Below are positions 28,670-38,900 of a DNA stretch of 64,000 bases, one piece after another (positions within the stretch are counted from its first letter, which is position 1; every line of letters starts with the position of its first letter). The stretch is from assembly GCA_021818955.1 (NCBI GenBank), contig JAKASR010000018.1, forward strand, positions 17,071-81,070, written 5' to 3'. Under the pieces are notes generated by a model. That model did not search any database, was not told the origin of the DNA, and saw only the letters and a list, made by a program, of their open reading frames with translations. The DNA comes from Acidobacteriota bacterium. GTDB taxonomy: Bacteria > Acidobacteriota > Terriglobia > Terriglobales > SCQP01. Position numbers and translations under genes: made by a program.

Positions 28670-31180
28670 ATGGCTACGAAACGCAGCGGATGGCTGAGCC
28701 GCCTGGCGCTAGCCGGGCTGTTGGGCGCCTCCCTGGCGCTGGCGCCGCTCCCGATCATGGCGCAATCGCCCGCGCCAATCACCAGTTGGAATGGTTATAA
28801 CGTCCAGAACACGATTGAAGTGGGCGGGCGCGTCACCTCGACCTCAGGGAACCAGGAGAATTACAATACCCTGGTCAATCTGCATTCCGGGGTGCGGCTG
28901 TTCAACTTCAATCTCGGCTTGCGGGCGCAGCCGCAATCCCACGGCTGGTTTGACGAGTTGCAGTTGAGCGGCTTTGGTTTCGGCGGCGATCCCAATGATG
29001 TCGCACGGCTGCACATTTCCAAATCGAAAGCCTACGATTTTAACGCGCTGTTCCGACGCGACAATTATTTCTTTGGATACAACTTTCTCGCCAACCCGCT
29101 GAATCCCAGCGGCGCCCACCCCACCGTGCCGATTACCAACGCGCTGCACAGCATCGATTATGTGCGCAACATGAGCGACTACAATTTAACCTTGCTGCCG
29201 CAATCCAGTTTTCGCGTGCGCTTGGGCTATTCGCACCTGCGCGAAACCGGCCCCTCATTGACCACGGTGGGCGCGGCGATGGATAACGGCGTTGCCGAAG
29301 TCGGCAACGATGCCGAACTCTCGCAGCAATTCTCTACTTCCACCGACCTTTATCGCGCCGGCTTCGATGTTTTACCCGCCGCTCGCACCCGTTTGTCGTT
29401 TATGGAACTGGTGCAGCACACCAAAGGCGATACCTCACTGCAGGATTTGAACCGGCTCTTCCTGCTTCCCGGCGGCACGCCGGTGGATTTGGGCGTGGTC
29501 TGGAGCGGCACCTCGTCTTGTTTTGCGTCCCCGGTGCCGGTTACGGTTCCGCCAGCATCCACGGTCAACCCGACCCCGGCTTGCTCGGGCCTGACTGCCT
29601 ATACCGGCGATCAGCGGCCGCGGATCACCCTGCCCACCGAGCAGGTCACCCTTGAAAGCAACTACTTCCGTAATCTGGCCGTGGACGGCTTATTCAGCTA
29701 CAGCTCCGCCGTGGATAAAGACAATAATGAATTCGCCAGATGGAGCGGTTATTCCAGCCGTATTCTCGCCGGCGGCGATAATGAGACCGGTACCGGGCAT
29801 GCCAAGCGCGTGTTGATTAATGGCAATCTGGCGGCGGTGTATGACGCTACCTCGAAATTCCATATCACCGAGTCGACCGATTACAATTCTTTCCGCATAC
29901 CTTCACAACTGGGCTTCCTGGTGTTGAACACCTACTATCAGGCGCCGGCCTCGCTCGCCGGCACGCCGGCGGTTTTTAATTCCACCACATGCCCGGCGCC
30001 TTATACCGCCTCCACTTGCCCCCAGCACAACACTGAATCCGCCCCCGATTTCGCCAACGGGAATTCGCTGTCGTACCTGGGACAGAATTACTTTACCGAG
30101 ACTCTTCGTGCCGGCTACGATTTTTCTTCCCGCTTCGGGGCGCAACTGGGATATCGCTACACTTACCGGACGGTCTACGATTACAATGCCATCGACTATG
30201 CCAGTGAAGTTTTCTATCCCGGCGGCTCGCTCGGCGCCGCGGATGCGGCGCGTGGCGATTGCGCCTTGCCCAAGGGTGGAACTTTACCCGGCTCTCTTCC
30301 CGCCGGCTGTACGCTTGAGCCGGATGGCTCGGTCGTCTTCACCGGCTTCACTCCCGCGAGTGACACGACCCATAACCAGGCAGTGCAGATTCACGGCAAC
30401 ACGGCGCTATTCAACACCTGGGCGCTGCCGGTCAATAGTGTGCGCATCAGTTTCGCTCTGGAAGCCTACTCCGCCGATCATTCCTTCACCCGCATTACGC
30501 CCCGCCAATATCAGCACTATACCCTGCAGTTCAGTTTCAAACCGGTTGACTGGGCGCAGTTGGCGAGCACGGTCAATCTTTACCAGGGGCGCGATAATGT
30601 AGCCGAAGTGAAATATAAAGACCATGACCGCAGCTATGGTGCGAACCTGACCCTGATGCCGGTTTCCAGGATTTTTTTCGACGCCGGTTATAACTATGAG
30701 GATATCTACAATCAGGCGATTGAATGCTATGCGTCAGGCTTTGGCGCGCCGCCGGCGGGCGCCAGCCTCTGCCCCGAAACCGATTCACCGGTGCCGTTAG
30801 GCGCGCTGTCCACTTACGCTAGCAAGCAGCACTCGCTCAACGCCGACCTGCGCTGGAAACCGGTAAAGCTGTTCTCCCTGCGCCTGGGCATGGCCGGTAG
30901 TTACGTGAACGGGCTGCCGCAGTTCTTTGCCTTGAATACCGGCGGATTTATCGGCAATTTCCTTAATCCGCGCACGCCCTGGGGGCCGCTAAGCTTCAGC
31001 TACCAGGAGCCTTATGCCCACCTGACGGTCAACTTCACTAAAAATGTCGCTTACACCATGGGTTGGCAGCTCTATGATTACCGCACGCATGGCAATCAGT
31101 CCCCAAACGGACTGGCTCCGATCGGGTCACAAAGCTTCAAAGTCAATGCCGGAACTTTCGGTATTCGCTTTAGCTTATAG
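28670..31180 (+). CDS. MtrB/PioB-like decaheme-associated outer-membrane beta-barrel
   Basis: Signal peptide, ~830-aa alternating beta-strand-like sequence ending in an OMP-type terminus (GTFGIRFSL), immediately downstream of the decaheme cytochrome. Start set to M9 of the ORF. Confidence 0.8.
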   Translation: MATKRSGWLSRLALAGLLGASLALAPLPIMAQSPAPITSWNGYNVQNTIEVGGRVTSTSGNQENYNTLVNLHSGVRLFNFNLGLRAQPQSHGWFDELQLSGFGFGGDPNDVARLHISKSKAYDFNALFRRDNYFFGYNFLANPLNPSGAHPTVPITNALHSIDYVRNMSDYNLTLLPQSSFRVRLGYSHLRETGPSLTTVGAAMDNGVAEVGNDAELSQQFSTSTDLYRAGFDVLPAARTRLSFMELVQHTKGDTSLQDLNRLFLLPGGTPVDLGVVWSGTSSCFASPVPVTVPPASTVNPTPACSGLTAYTGDQRPRITLPTEQVTLESNYFRNLAVDGLFSYSSAVDKDNNEFARWSGYSSRILAGGDNETGTGHAKRVLINGNLAAVYDATSKFHITESTDYNSFRIPSQLGFLVLNTYYQAPASLAGTPAVFNSTTCPAPYTASTCPQHNTESAPDFANGNSLSYLGQNYFTETLRAGYDFSSRFGAQLGYRYTYRTVYDYNAIDYASEVFYPGGSLGAADAARGDCALPKGGTLPGSLPAGCTLEPDGSVVFTGFTPASDTTHNQAVQIHGNTALFNTWALPVNSVRISFALEAYSADHSFTRITPRQYQHYTLQFSFKPVDWAQLASTVNLYQGRDNVAEVKYKDHDRSYGANLTLMPVSRIFFDAGYNYEDIYNQAIECYASGFGAPPAGASLCPETDSPVPLGALSTYASKQHSLNADLRWKPVKLFSLRLGMAGSYVNGLPQFFALNTGGFIGNFLNPRTPWGPLSFSYQEPYAHLTVNFTKNVAYTMGWQLYDYRTHGNQSPNGLAPIGSQSFKVNAGTFGIRFSL

Positions 31181-31228
31181 AACGCTGAACCAAAATAAAT
31201 CATCTATATAGTGTTAATCAACAGGCAT

Positions 31229-31262
31229 TCGGGCCAGTTTCGCGACCGCGAGACTGGCCCGA
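31229..31262 (+). promoter_or_regulatory. 15-bp intercistronic hairpin upstream of cytochrome c
   Basis: TCGGGCCAGTTTCGC-GACC-GCGAGACTGGCCCGA forms a continuous 15-bp helix (one T-G wobble) with a 4-nt loop; no T-run follows. Confidence 0.7.
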
Positions 31263-31277
31263 GAAGAGTATGGGGGC

Positions 31278-31613
31278 ATGAAAATGCAAAGCTTGCAAGG
31301 GATTACGATAGTGGCAGCTATCGCCACCTTATTGGTGACGGCGGGAACGGCACAAGCGCAACGAGCACATACGCTCTATGCTTCCAAATGCGCAGGCTGC
31401 CATGCCAATGATGGCTCGGGCAATACGTCAATGGGCCAGATGATGCACATTCCCAGCTTTAAATCGCCCGCTGTACAAAAAATGACGAACGCAAAGCTGA
31501 GGGTAATGATCGCCAATGGCAAAGCTCCGATGCCGGCGTTCAAGGGTCAGTTGACCAACACGCAGATTGGCGAGTTGGTGCAATATGTGCGCACCTTGGC
31601 CAAGCGGAAATAA
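31278..31613 (+). CDS. Monoheme c-type cytochrome (class I)
   Basis: Signal peptide, CAGCH motif, distal Met in KAPMPAF. Confidence 0.9.
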   Translation: MKMQSLQGITIVAAIATLLVTAGTAQAQRAHTLYASKCAGCHANDGSGNTSMGQMMHIPSFKSPAVQKMTNAKLRVMIANGKAPMPAFKGQLTNTQIGELVQYVRTLAKRK

Positions 31614-31725
31614 TCAATCCTGCCCCGATTAGCGGATTGAACTCGTAAAGCATTCACGGCCGTGCCGGATAGGAGTTCAGGATCTCGTTTTCTTGCGCCC
31701 TGCCGGTCTCCTGTGCTGGTTAATC

Positions 31726-31766
31726 GCTGGCGCCGCTCTGATTCAGTGGCGCCAGCTCTGTTTTTG
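31726..31766 (+). terminator. Rho-independent terminator after the cytochrome/porin cluster
   Basis: GCTGGCGCC/GGCGCCAGC 9-bp stem followed by TCTGTTTTT. Confidence 0.75.
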
Positions 31767-31932
31767 TATCAGACCAGCTCAAGCTAATTCAAATGTGCGA
31801 AAAATAGAGTGCGTTATCGCGTTCAATCCGCCAACAGCGGCTGACGGTTGAGCCACAGAATAAATGCGGCAGCACTGATGAGCGTTGCCTCCCCGTTCAT
31901 GCCCGGAATCGGGGATGATAAATCTAGCAGTC

Positions 31933-34900
31933 ATGTCCAAGCCGGTTGCCATTAAACCTGAAGTTCGCGAATTCCTGATGGAATTGGCGGAGCAAGCCGG
32001 CGTGTCGGAACTGGCGCGGGCCATTGACGCCGGAGCACGTCCGCAGGCTGGCGGCCTTACTCCGCCGGCGCAATCTCTATTGGCGATATGGCTGCATGTC
32101 TTAGCCAAGCGCCCGGTATGGCTGCTCGTTGCCGATAATGCTGCCGCCGAAGAGCGGTGCCGCGAGCTGGCATTTTTCCAAACCATGTTGCATCACAGCA
32201 GCGAGCCGCCACTGGTGATGCCTGCCTGGGAACATGATCCGTATGAAGGCTTGGCTCCGCATGAGGATATTCAGGAGCGTCAGGCTCTGGCGCTCTGGCG
32301 CGCGGCCAGCGACTCCGCCGCGCTGGTAGTGGCGCCGGCGGTGGCGATGATGTTGCGTTTGGGACCGCCGGCGGATTATCGCGCTTTGGGACAAAGCCTT
32401 CGCCGTGGGGAAAGGCTGGAACTGGGAACTTTAATCGAGCATCTGCGCCGGATCGGCTATCGTCAATCCGAACTCGTCGAAATGCCGGGCCAATTTGCCC
32501 GCCGCGGCGGCTTGCTCGATGTCTTTCCTCCCGAAGCCGATTGGCCGCTGCGGCTGGAATTTTTCGATAATGAGATCGAGTCGCTGCGCCACTTCGATCC
32601 GGCAACGCAGCGCTCTACTCAGGCAGTTGAACAGGCGGTGCTGGCGCCTTTGGCGGCCGGTGTCGGTGGAGGCGAGGAGGCGGGCCTGGCCGTGGGCTGG
32701 GCCGGCCTGCGGCTGGAAACCGGCGCACCGGCTTCTTATTCGTTCTTCGACCTCAATCCGCGCGCATTCGTACTGGTCTCCGATCCCGAGGCCGTGGCCG
32801 CGGAGTGGCGGCGTTGGTGGGAACGCCTGGAACGACGATATCCCGGCACTCGGGATTTGGCGAAAACGGCCGGTTTGCATGCGCCGGCGCCAGACGACCT
32901 TTTTTATTCCCCTGCGGAAATGGCGGAATGTATCTCTGCGGTTGCAGGCGCCGAGCTGCGCGAGTTGGAGTATACCGCCAACTCTGCTATTTCCTGGGCT
33001 CCTCCGGTGAAGGCGCCGTCTGAGCGAACCGAAGCAGAAGAGGATGGATTTCTCGAGCTAGAAGCCGATGCCATCCTTTTGCGCGCGGAAAGCGGCGGTC
33101 GAGGCAGCGAAATGCAAGCCAGACTCCACTCGCGGCGCGACGCCGATTCGCCGCCGCCGGGTCCCAGCCATTCCGCGGCCAGCGATGCGCAGGCGGTTGC
33201 CGGTCACCCATCCCACGCAATCGAAAGGGTTGACCGGGCCCCTGTTTTTTCGTTTTCCACCCGACCCGCACCGCGGCCGGCGGGCGGCTTGGATCGCATG
33301 CTGGAGGAATTGCATCGCCGGCTGGATCGCGGCGATCGAGTGTTGCTGGCCACCGCAAATATCGGCGAGTTGGAACGTTTGAGCGATTTGTTGCTGGAAA
33401 ATAACCTGCCGTTTCAATTAGGGATGAGGCCCGAAGGCGGAGCGGAATGGTTAGCGGAAAAAGCCCACACCCGCCCGGTGACGCCCGCGCCGTTGCTGGT
33501 GGCAGGCGCGCTTGCCCATGGGCTGGAATGGCGAAGCGCGGAGGGCGCCACCCTTATCTGGGGCAATGCCGACCTTTTGCGCCGTGAGCCGGCGCCACCG
33601 CAGCCGCCGCGCCCGCGCTCCCGCCTGGGCGCATTCCTCGGTGATTTTAGCGATCTCAAGCCCGGCGATTTTGTGGTTCACGTCGAGCATGGCATCGCCT
33701 GCTATCGCGGGCTCGCGAAAATGCCGGCGGCTGCAGGCGGCCCGGAAAGCGAGTTCATGCTGCTCGAATACGCCGAAGGCGCCAAACTCTACCTGCCGTT
33801 GACGCGCATGGATCAGGTCCAGAAGTACCGTTCCGGCGATGGCGTCCATCCCCCGCTCGACCGCTTGGGCAGTACGCAATGGATGCAGCGGAAAAACCGG
33901 GTCAAGCGGGCCATGCGGGATATGACTGATGAGCTGCTCAAGCTCTATGCCGCAAGACAGACCGCGCGTATCGAGCCGTGCGGTCCCGATACCCATTGGC
34001 AGCGCGAATTTGAAGATGCCTTCCCTTATACCTTGACCGAAGACCAGGAACGCGCCATTGAAGACGTGCGCCGCGACCTGCGGCAACCCCGGCCCATGGA
34101 TCGTCTGTTGGTCGGCGATGTCGGCTATGGCAAGACCGAAGTCGCCATGCGCGCCGCTTGCAAGCTGGTGAGCGAAGGCCGGCAGGCGGCAGTGCTGGCG
34201 CCTACCACCGTGCTGGCTTTCCAACACTTTGAAACCTTCCGTAATCGATTTGCGGCATTCCCGGTGCGGATTGAATTGCTCAGCCGTTTTCGTGCCCGCG
34301 CCGACCAGGCGGCGGTGTTGGCGGCGCTGGCGGCGGGCAAAGTGGATATCGTCATCGGCACGCATCGCCTGCTGTCGAAAGACGTGCGCTTCCAACGGCT
34401 CGGACTGCTGGTGGTGGATGAAGAGCAGCGTTTTGGCGTACGGCACAAAGAGCGACTAAAGCAACTTAAACAGGAGGTCCACGTTCTGGCGCTTTCGGCA
34501 ACCCCGATTCCCCGCACCCTCAACATGTCACTGGCAGGGCTGCGCGACTTATCCGTGATCGAAACGCCGCCCAAAGACCGGCTGGCAATCCAGACCGTGG
34601 TCGCAAGCTGGAGCGAAGACCTGGTGCGGCAGGCGCTGGAAACGGAACTGCAGCGCGGTGGCCAGGTATTTTATATTCATAATCGCGTGTCCAGCATCTG
34701 GGAAACCGCGGCGCGGCTGCAGGAATTGGCGCCGGCGGCGCGAATCGCAGTGGCGCATGGACAACTGGATGGCGGCAAGCACGGCGGACGGGCCGCAGCG
34801 GCGCGAAGGCTGGCTCCGGCCAGCCTGACAAGCCGTGGCGGCGATCACGATTCGCCCAGGCAGGCTTCAGAAGACCTGCCCCATCCAACCAGCGGCCGGG

Positions 34901-35835
34901 CCCGTCCTGGCCGGCCGCCAGCGAGCGAAGCCGAATTGGAGCGAGTGATGCTCCGTTTCATTCGCCACCAGGCCGATATCCTGGTTTCGACCAGCATCGT
35001 CGAAAACGGCCTGGATATCCCGCTCGCCAATACCATTCTGATCGAGCGCGCCGACATGTTTGGCTTGAGCGAGCTGTATCAATTGCGCGGGCGCGTGGGC
35101 CGCTCCAATCGCCGAGCCTATGCTTATTTGCTGGCTCCCCTACTCAATGAACTGTCGCCGCTAGCCCGCAAGCGCCTGGCGGCCATGCGCGAGTTCAGCG
35201 ATTTGGGCGCCGGTTTTAAAATTGCGGCCCTTGATTTGGAATTGCGCGGCGCCGGCAACCTGCTCGGCGCCGAGCAAAGCGGCCATATCGAGGCGGTGGG
35301 CTTTGATCTCTACCTGCGCATGCTGGAGCAAACCGTGCGCGAGCGCCGCGGCGAGACGCCGGCCGAAAGCGAAGAAACCCCGGTGCAAATCCAGCTCGGG
35401 GTTGAAATTGGCATTCCTGAAAGCTATATTGCGGGCGAGACGCAGCGCCTGCGCATGTACAAGCGGATTGCCGAAGCCGATAGCGATGCCGCCCGCGAAG
35501 ACGTGGAGCGCGAACTGGCCGACCGCTTTGGCTCGCCTCCCGCGCCGGTGCACCACCTGCTCGCCTATGCCGCTATTAAGGCCGAATGCCTGCGCCTAGG
35601 CATCCGCGTTTTAGAGCGGCGGCGCGAGCAGTTGGTGTTGCAATTCAAATCCGAGGCGGGCGCGGAGTTGGATCGCCGCCGGCTGGCCGATCTCGTAGCG
35701 CGCACCAAAGGCGCGCAACTCAGTCCCCAGGGCGTATTGAAGCTGCCCTTCCGTGGCGAGAGCGCCGAGTCCGTGCTCAAAACAGTCCGTACTTTACTGA
35801 CCCGGCTACGCGCTCCCATTGCCGCCGCCGGCTGA
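31933..35835 (+). CDS. mfd: Transcription-repair coupling factor
   Basis: RID/helicase motifs GDVGYGKTEVAMRAACKL, DEEQRFGVRHKERLK, LSATPIPRTLNMSLAGLRDLSVI, LRGRVGRSNRRAYAY; full-length Mfd layout. Confidence 0.95.
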   Translation: MSKPVAIKPEVREFLMELAEQAGVSELARAIDAGARPQAGGLTPPAQSLLAIWLHVLAKRPVWLLVADNAAAEERCRELAFFQTMLHHSSEPPLVMPAWEHDPYEGLAPHEDIQERQALALWRAASDSAALVVAPAVAMMLRLGPPADYRALGQSLRRGERLELGTLIEHLRRIGYRQSELVEMPGQFARRGGLLDVFPPEADWPLRLEFFDNEIESLRHFDPATQRSTQAVEQAVLAPLAAGVGGGEEAGLAVGWAGLRLETGAPASYSFFDLNPRAFVLVSDPEAVAAEWRRWWERLERRYPGTRDLAKTAGLHAPAPDDLFYSPAEMAECISAVAGAELRELEYTANSAISWAPPVKAPSERTEAEEDGFLELEADAILLRAESGGRGSEMQARLHSRRDADSPPPGPSHSAASDAQAVAGHPSHAIERVDRAPVFSFSTRPAPRPAGGLDRMLEELHRRLDRGDRVLLATANIGELERLSDLLLENNLPFQLGMRPEGGAEWLAEKAHTRPVTPAPLLVAGALAHGLEWRSAEGATLIWGNADLLRREPAPPQPPRPRSRLGAFLGDFSDLKPGDFVVHVEHGIACYRGLAKMPAAAGGPESEFMLLEYAEGAKLYLPLTRMDQVQKYRSGDGVHPPLDRLGSTQWMQRKNRVKRAMRDMTDELLKLYAARQTARIEPCGPDTHWQREFEDAFPYTLTEDQERAIEDVRRDLRQPRPMDRLLVGDVGYGKTEVAMRAACKLVSEGRQAAVLAPTTVLAFQHFETFRNRFAAFPVRIELLSRFRARADQAAVLAALAAGKVDIVIGTHRLLSKDVRFQRLGLLVVDEEQRFGVRHKERLKQLKQEVHVLALSATPIPRTLNMSLAGLRDLSVIETPPKDRLAIQTVVASWSEDLVRQALETELQRGGQVFYIHNRVSSIWETAARLQELAPAARIAVAHGQLDGGKHGGRAAAARRLAPASLTSRGGDHDSPRQASEDLPHPTSGRARPGRPPASEAELERVMLRFIRHQADILVSTSIVENGLDIPLANTILIERADMFGLSELYQLRGRVGRSNRRAYAYLLAPLLNELSPLARKRLAAMREFSDLGAGFKIAALDLELRGAGNLLGAEQSGHIEAVGFDLYLRMLEQTVRERRGETPAESEETPVQIQLGVEIGIPESYIAGETQRLRMYKRIAEADSDAAREDVERELADRFGSPPAPVHHLLAYAAIKAECLRLGIRVLERRREQLVLQFKSEAGAELDRRRLADLVARTKGAQLSPQGVLKLPFRGESAESVLKTVRTLLTRLRAPIAAAG

Positions 35836-35869
35836 TCAAGCGATGCCGGTTTCCGCCTCCCTTGGGGTT

Positions 35870-35945
35870 TCGCCATGCGCCCGGTTTCGGATGGATGCTT
35901 GTGAAAGCATTTGCGCCTGAAAGTAAAAACGGCCGAGCCGCCGCC
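35870..35945 (+). repeat. Diverged 3' half of the dispersed repeat family
   Basis: tcgccatgcgcccggtttcggatggatgcttgtgaaagcatttgcgcctgaaagtaaaaacggccgagccgcc aligns co-linearly without gaps to the 3' third of full copies. Confidence 0.7.
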
Positions 35946-35965
35946 GTTCCGAGATCAAAGCCGCA

Positions 35966-38900
35966 TTAAAGTCGGCCTCCGGATGAGCCGAGCCCAGCCA
36001 GGCGGCGGTCTGCCGCTTTCGCGGCGGCAATATCGGCTTGCAAGCTTGCGACGCCGGCACTCGCTTGCCGGATATATCCATCCGCCACTTTCACCATCGC
36101 CGGCGTGGGCGGCACCAGACCCGTCCCGATCTGGTTCGCAATCGAGGTCAACCAGGAGCGCAGACGACCGGGATACACAAGTGCTCCTTCACTGGACTGA
36201 ATCTTGAGATCCACCAGATGATCGATGTCACGGCTCAGGCGTTCCATAGCCGATTGCACTTGGCCGCCGGCGGCTTGGTTACCGGCTATCGCTTTCTTGA
36301 GCTCGGTTCGGATAGCGATGGCTTGGTTCAGATTGGAATCGAGGCGGTTCAGAGCGTCATGAATCCGCATTAACAAAGCAAAACGTTGCTGCAGCTGCGC
36401 CTGTGGGGTATGCCAATTGGGGTCGAGTTTGACTGCAAAGGGCTGCTTCTGCGTCACCTGGCCATAGGTCAGGGTAGCGTAGTAGGTGCCCGGCAATACT
36501 TCCGGTCCCACGGGAACGGCGGCGGCAAAGAAGGAGTTATAGATGCCCTTTACGTCCACGGCGTCCGGGTATCTCATATTCCATTGGAAGCGGTTCATGC
36601 CCGGTTTGACGGCCAGCAGCCTTGCTTCCCGTTGTTTTCGCGCCACGGTGGGATTCGATGAAAGCGGCTTCGGTTTGGTTTTCGTTTTCCGGTGCAGTGT
36701 GTAACTGCGGATCATTTTGCCGCTCGCGGTGGTGAAGCTCAATTTCACGGGCGTGCTGCCGTTGTAGCTGGCCGGCAAGTGGAAAAACACCGAAACTCCC
36801 GGCGCCAGGTTTTGGCCTCCCGCGCCTCGCGGACCCAACCCGCCCCCGCCCGTGGTCAGCCAGGCCTGCTGCGGTTTGAAGAGATGGGCCTCTCCGCTCG
36901 CCACTCGCGTGGTCCTCAACTGCTCGAGAAATTGGAGATTGTCCAGCACCCAGAAGCCGCGTCCAAACGTAGCGAGCACAACCGCATGCTGCTCGGGCTG
37001 AATCTCCACATCATTGACGCGCACTGCCGGCAAATTGAGTTTCAGCGGCTGCCATTGACGCCCTCCATTCAGGCTCATGTACATGGTCGCGCTGGTACCC
37101 GCGAATAACAGGTTGGGATCGTTCGGATCCTGGCGCACGCTCTCGACGTACTGATCGTCCGGCAGCCCGGCAGTGAGCTGGGTCCAATGCTTGCCGTAAT
37201 CCGTGGTCTTGTATACATAAGGGTGAAAGTCGTCCCAATCATACCGGCTCGCCGAAACATAAGCCGCGCCCGGGTGAGCGTGTGAAGGTTCGATGCAGGT
37301 GATTGTGGACCAGGTCGGCAGCGCCGGCGGCCGCACCTGGCTCCAGTGCCCGCCCGCATCGGTGGTCACATACACCAAGCCGTCATCGGAACCGGTCCAG
37401 ATAATCTTGTCGGTGAGCGGCGAAAAAGCAATCGACGAAATGGTGTCGAACATCTCCTCGCCGGTCACGTCCGCGCTGATCGGGCCGCCCGGACGAGCCT
37501 GCTTGCTCTTATCGTTGCGCGTGAGGTCCGGACTGATTACTTTCCAGTGAATGCCTTCATCGAAGGTCTCGAACAAGACGTTCGCTCCCATCAACAACTC
37601 GTTTGGATTATGCAAAGCAAACACGACGGGGTGATGATTCCAACCATAGCGATATTTAATTTTGGATCCTGCAAGTCCAAACTTATAGTCAGGCCAAGGG
37701 CTCACATTGGTGACTAATCCCATCCTGCGGTTCTCTTTCCACTCGATGCTGTAATAACCGCTGCCGTAGGTGATCCAGGGCCGCCCTGGTGTTGGAACTA
37801 CCCAGCTCATCTCGCCGCCGCGGATGTCTTTCCAAACCGGCGGAATGCCGCCGAAAGAGACGGCGCTAGGCCCGTCATCCGAGCCTCGATCCTGCTGCGC
37901 GCCATAGATATGGAACGGGAATTGATTATCGAGGTTGGCGTGATAGAACTGCCCGGTCGGCTGGTTGTTCTCGGAACTCCAGGCCTTGCCGCCATTTTGG
38001 GTAACGGTTGCACCGCCATCGTTGCCTTCAATGAATATTTGCGGGTGGTCAGGATTGATCCAGAGCACATGGTTATCGCCGTGCGGTGGATGCAAAGCGA
38101 TCAGTTTTTTGCCCTGATTGTGCGAAACATAGAGCCCGACATTGGGCAAGTAGATGGTATTGGGGTCCTTGGGATCTACATAGACATTCATGTAATAAAA
38201 GGCGCGTTGAGTGATGTTCATGCTGTTGTTAATCAGTTTCCAGCTCCGGCCGGCATTATCGGAACGGAACAGACCGCCCGCCTGGCCTTTATAATCCGCC
38301 TGAATCAGCGCGTACAGAATATTAGGTTGGCTCGGCGCCACCGCGATGCCCACTTTGCCGAAAATGCCGGTGGGCAAGCCCGGGCGATGGGTAATGTTGA
38401 TCCAAGTTGCTCCACCGTTCGTGGTCTTGTAGAGGCCGCTGCCTGGACCGCCACTCGAAAATGTCCAATGCCGACGGGACATCTGCCACATTGCGGCGTA
38501 TATCACGCCCGGGTGGGACGGATCCATCGCCAGGCTGATTGCGCCGGTATTGTCGTTGACGTAGAGAATCTTCTTCCAGCTCCGGCCGCCATCGGTGCTC
38601 TTGAAGACTCCACGTTCCGGATTGCGTCCGAACAAATGGCCCAGCGCCGCTACATACACCACATCGGGATTCGTGGGATCTACAAGGATCCAAGTGATGA
38701 TGTGCGTCTCGCCCAGGCCGATATATTTCCAGGTTTTTCCGCCATTGGTGGACTTATACATCCCCTGCCCGGTCAGGACCGTATTACGAGGCGCGGAATC
38801 GCCCGTGCCCACATAGATGACTTTCGCATTGGAGGGCGCGATCGCCATTGCGCCGATATTGTTGCACTTGAAGTCCTTGTCGGAGATGTTTTTCCAGCTG

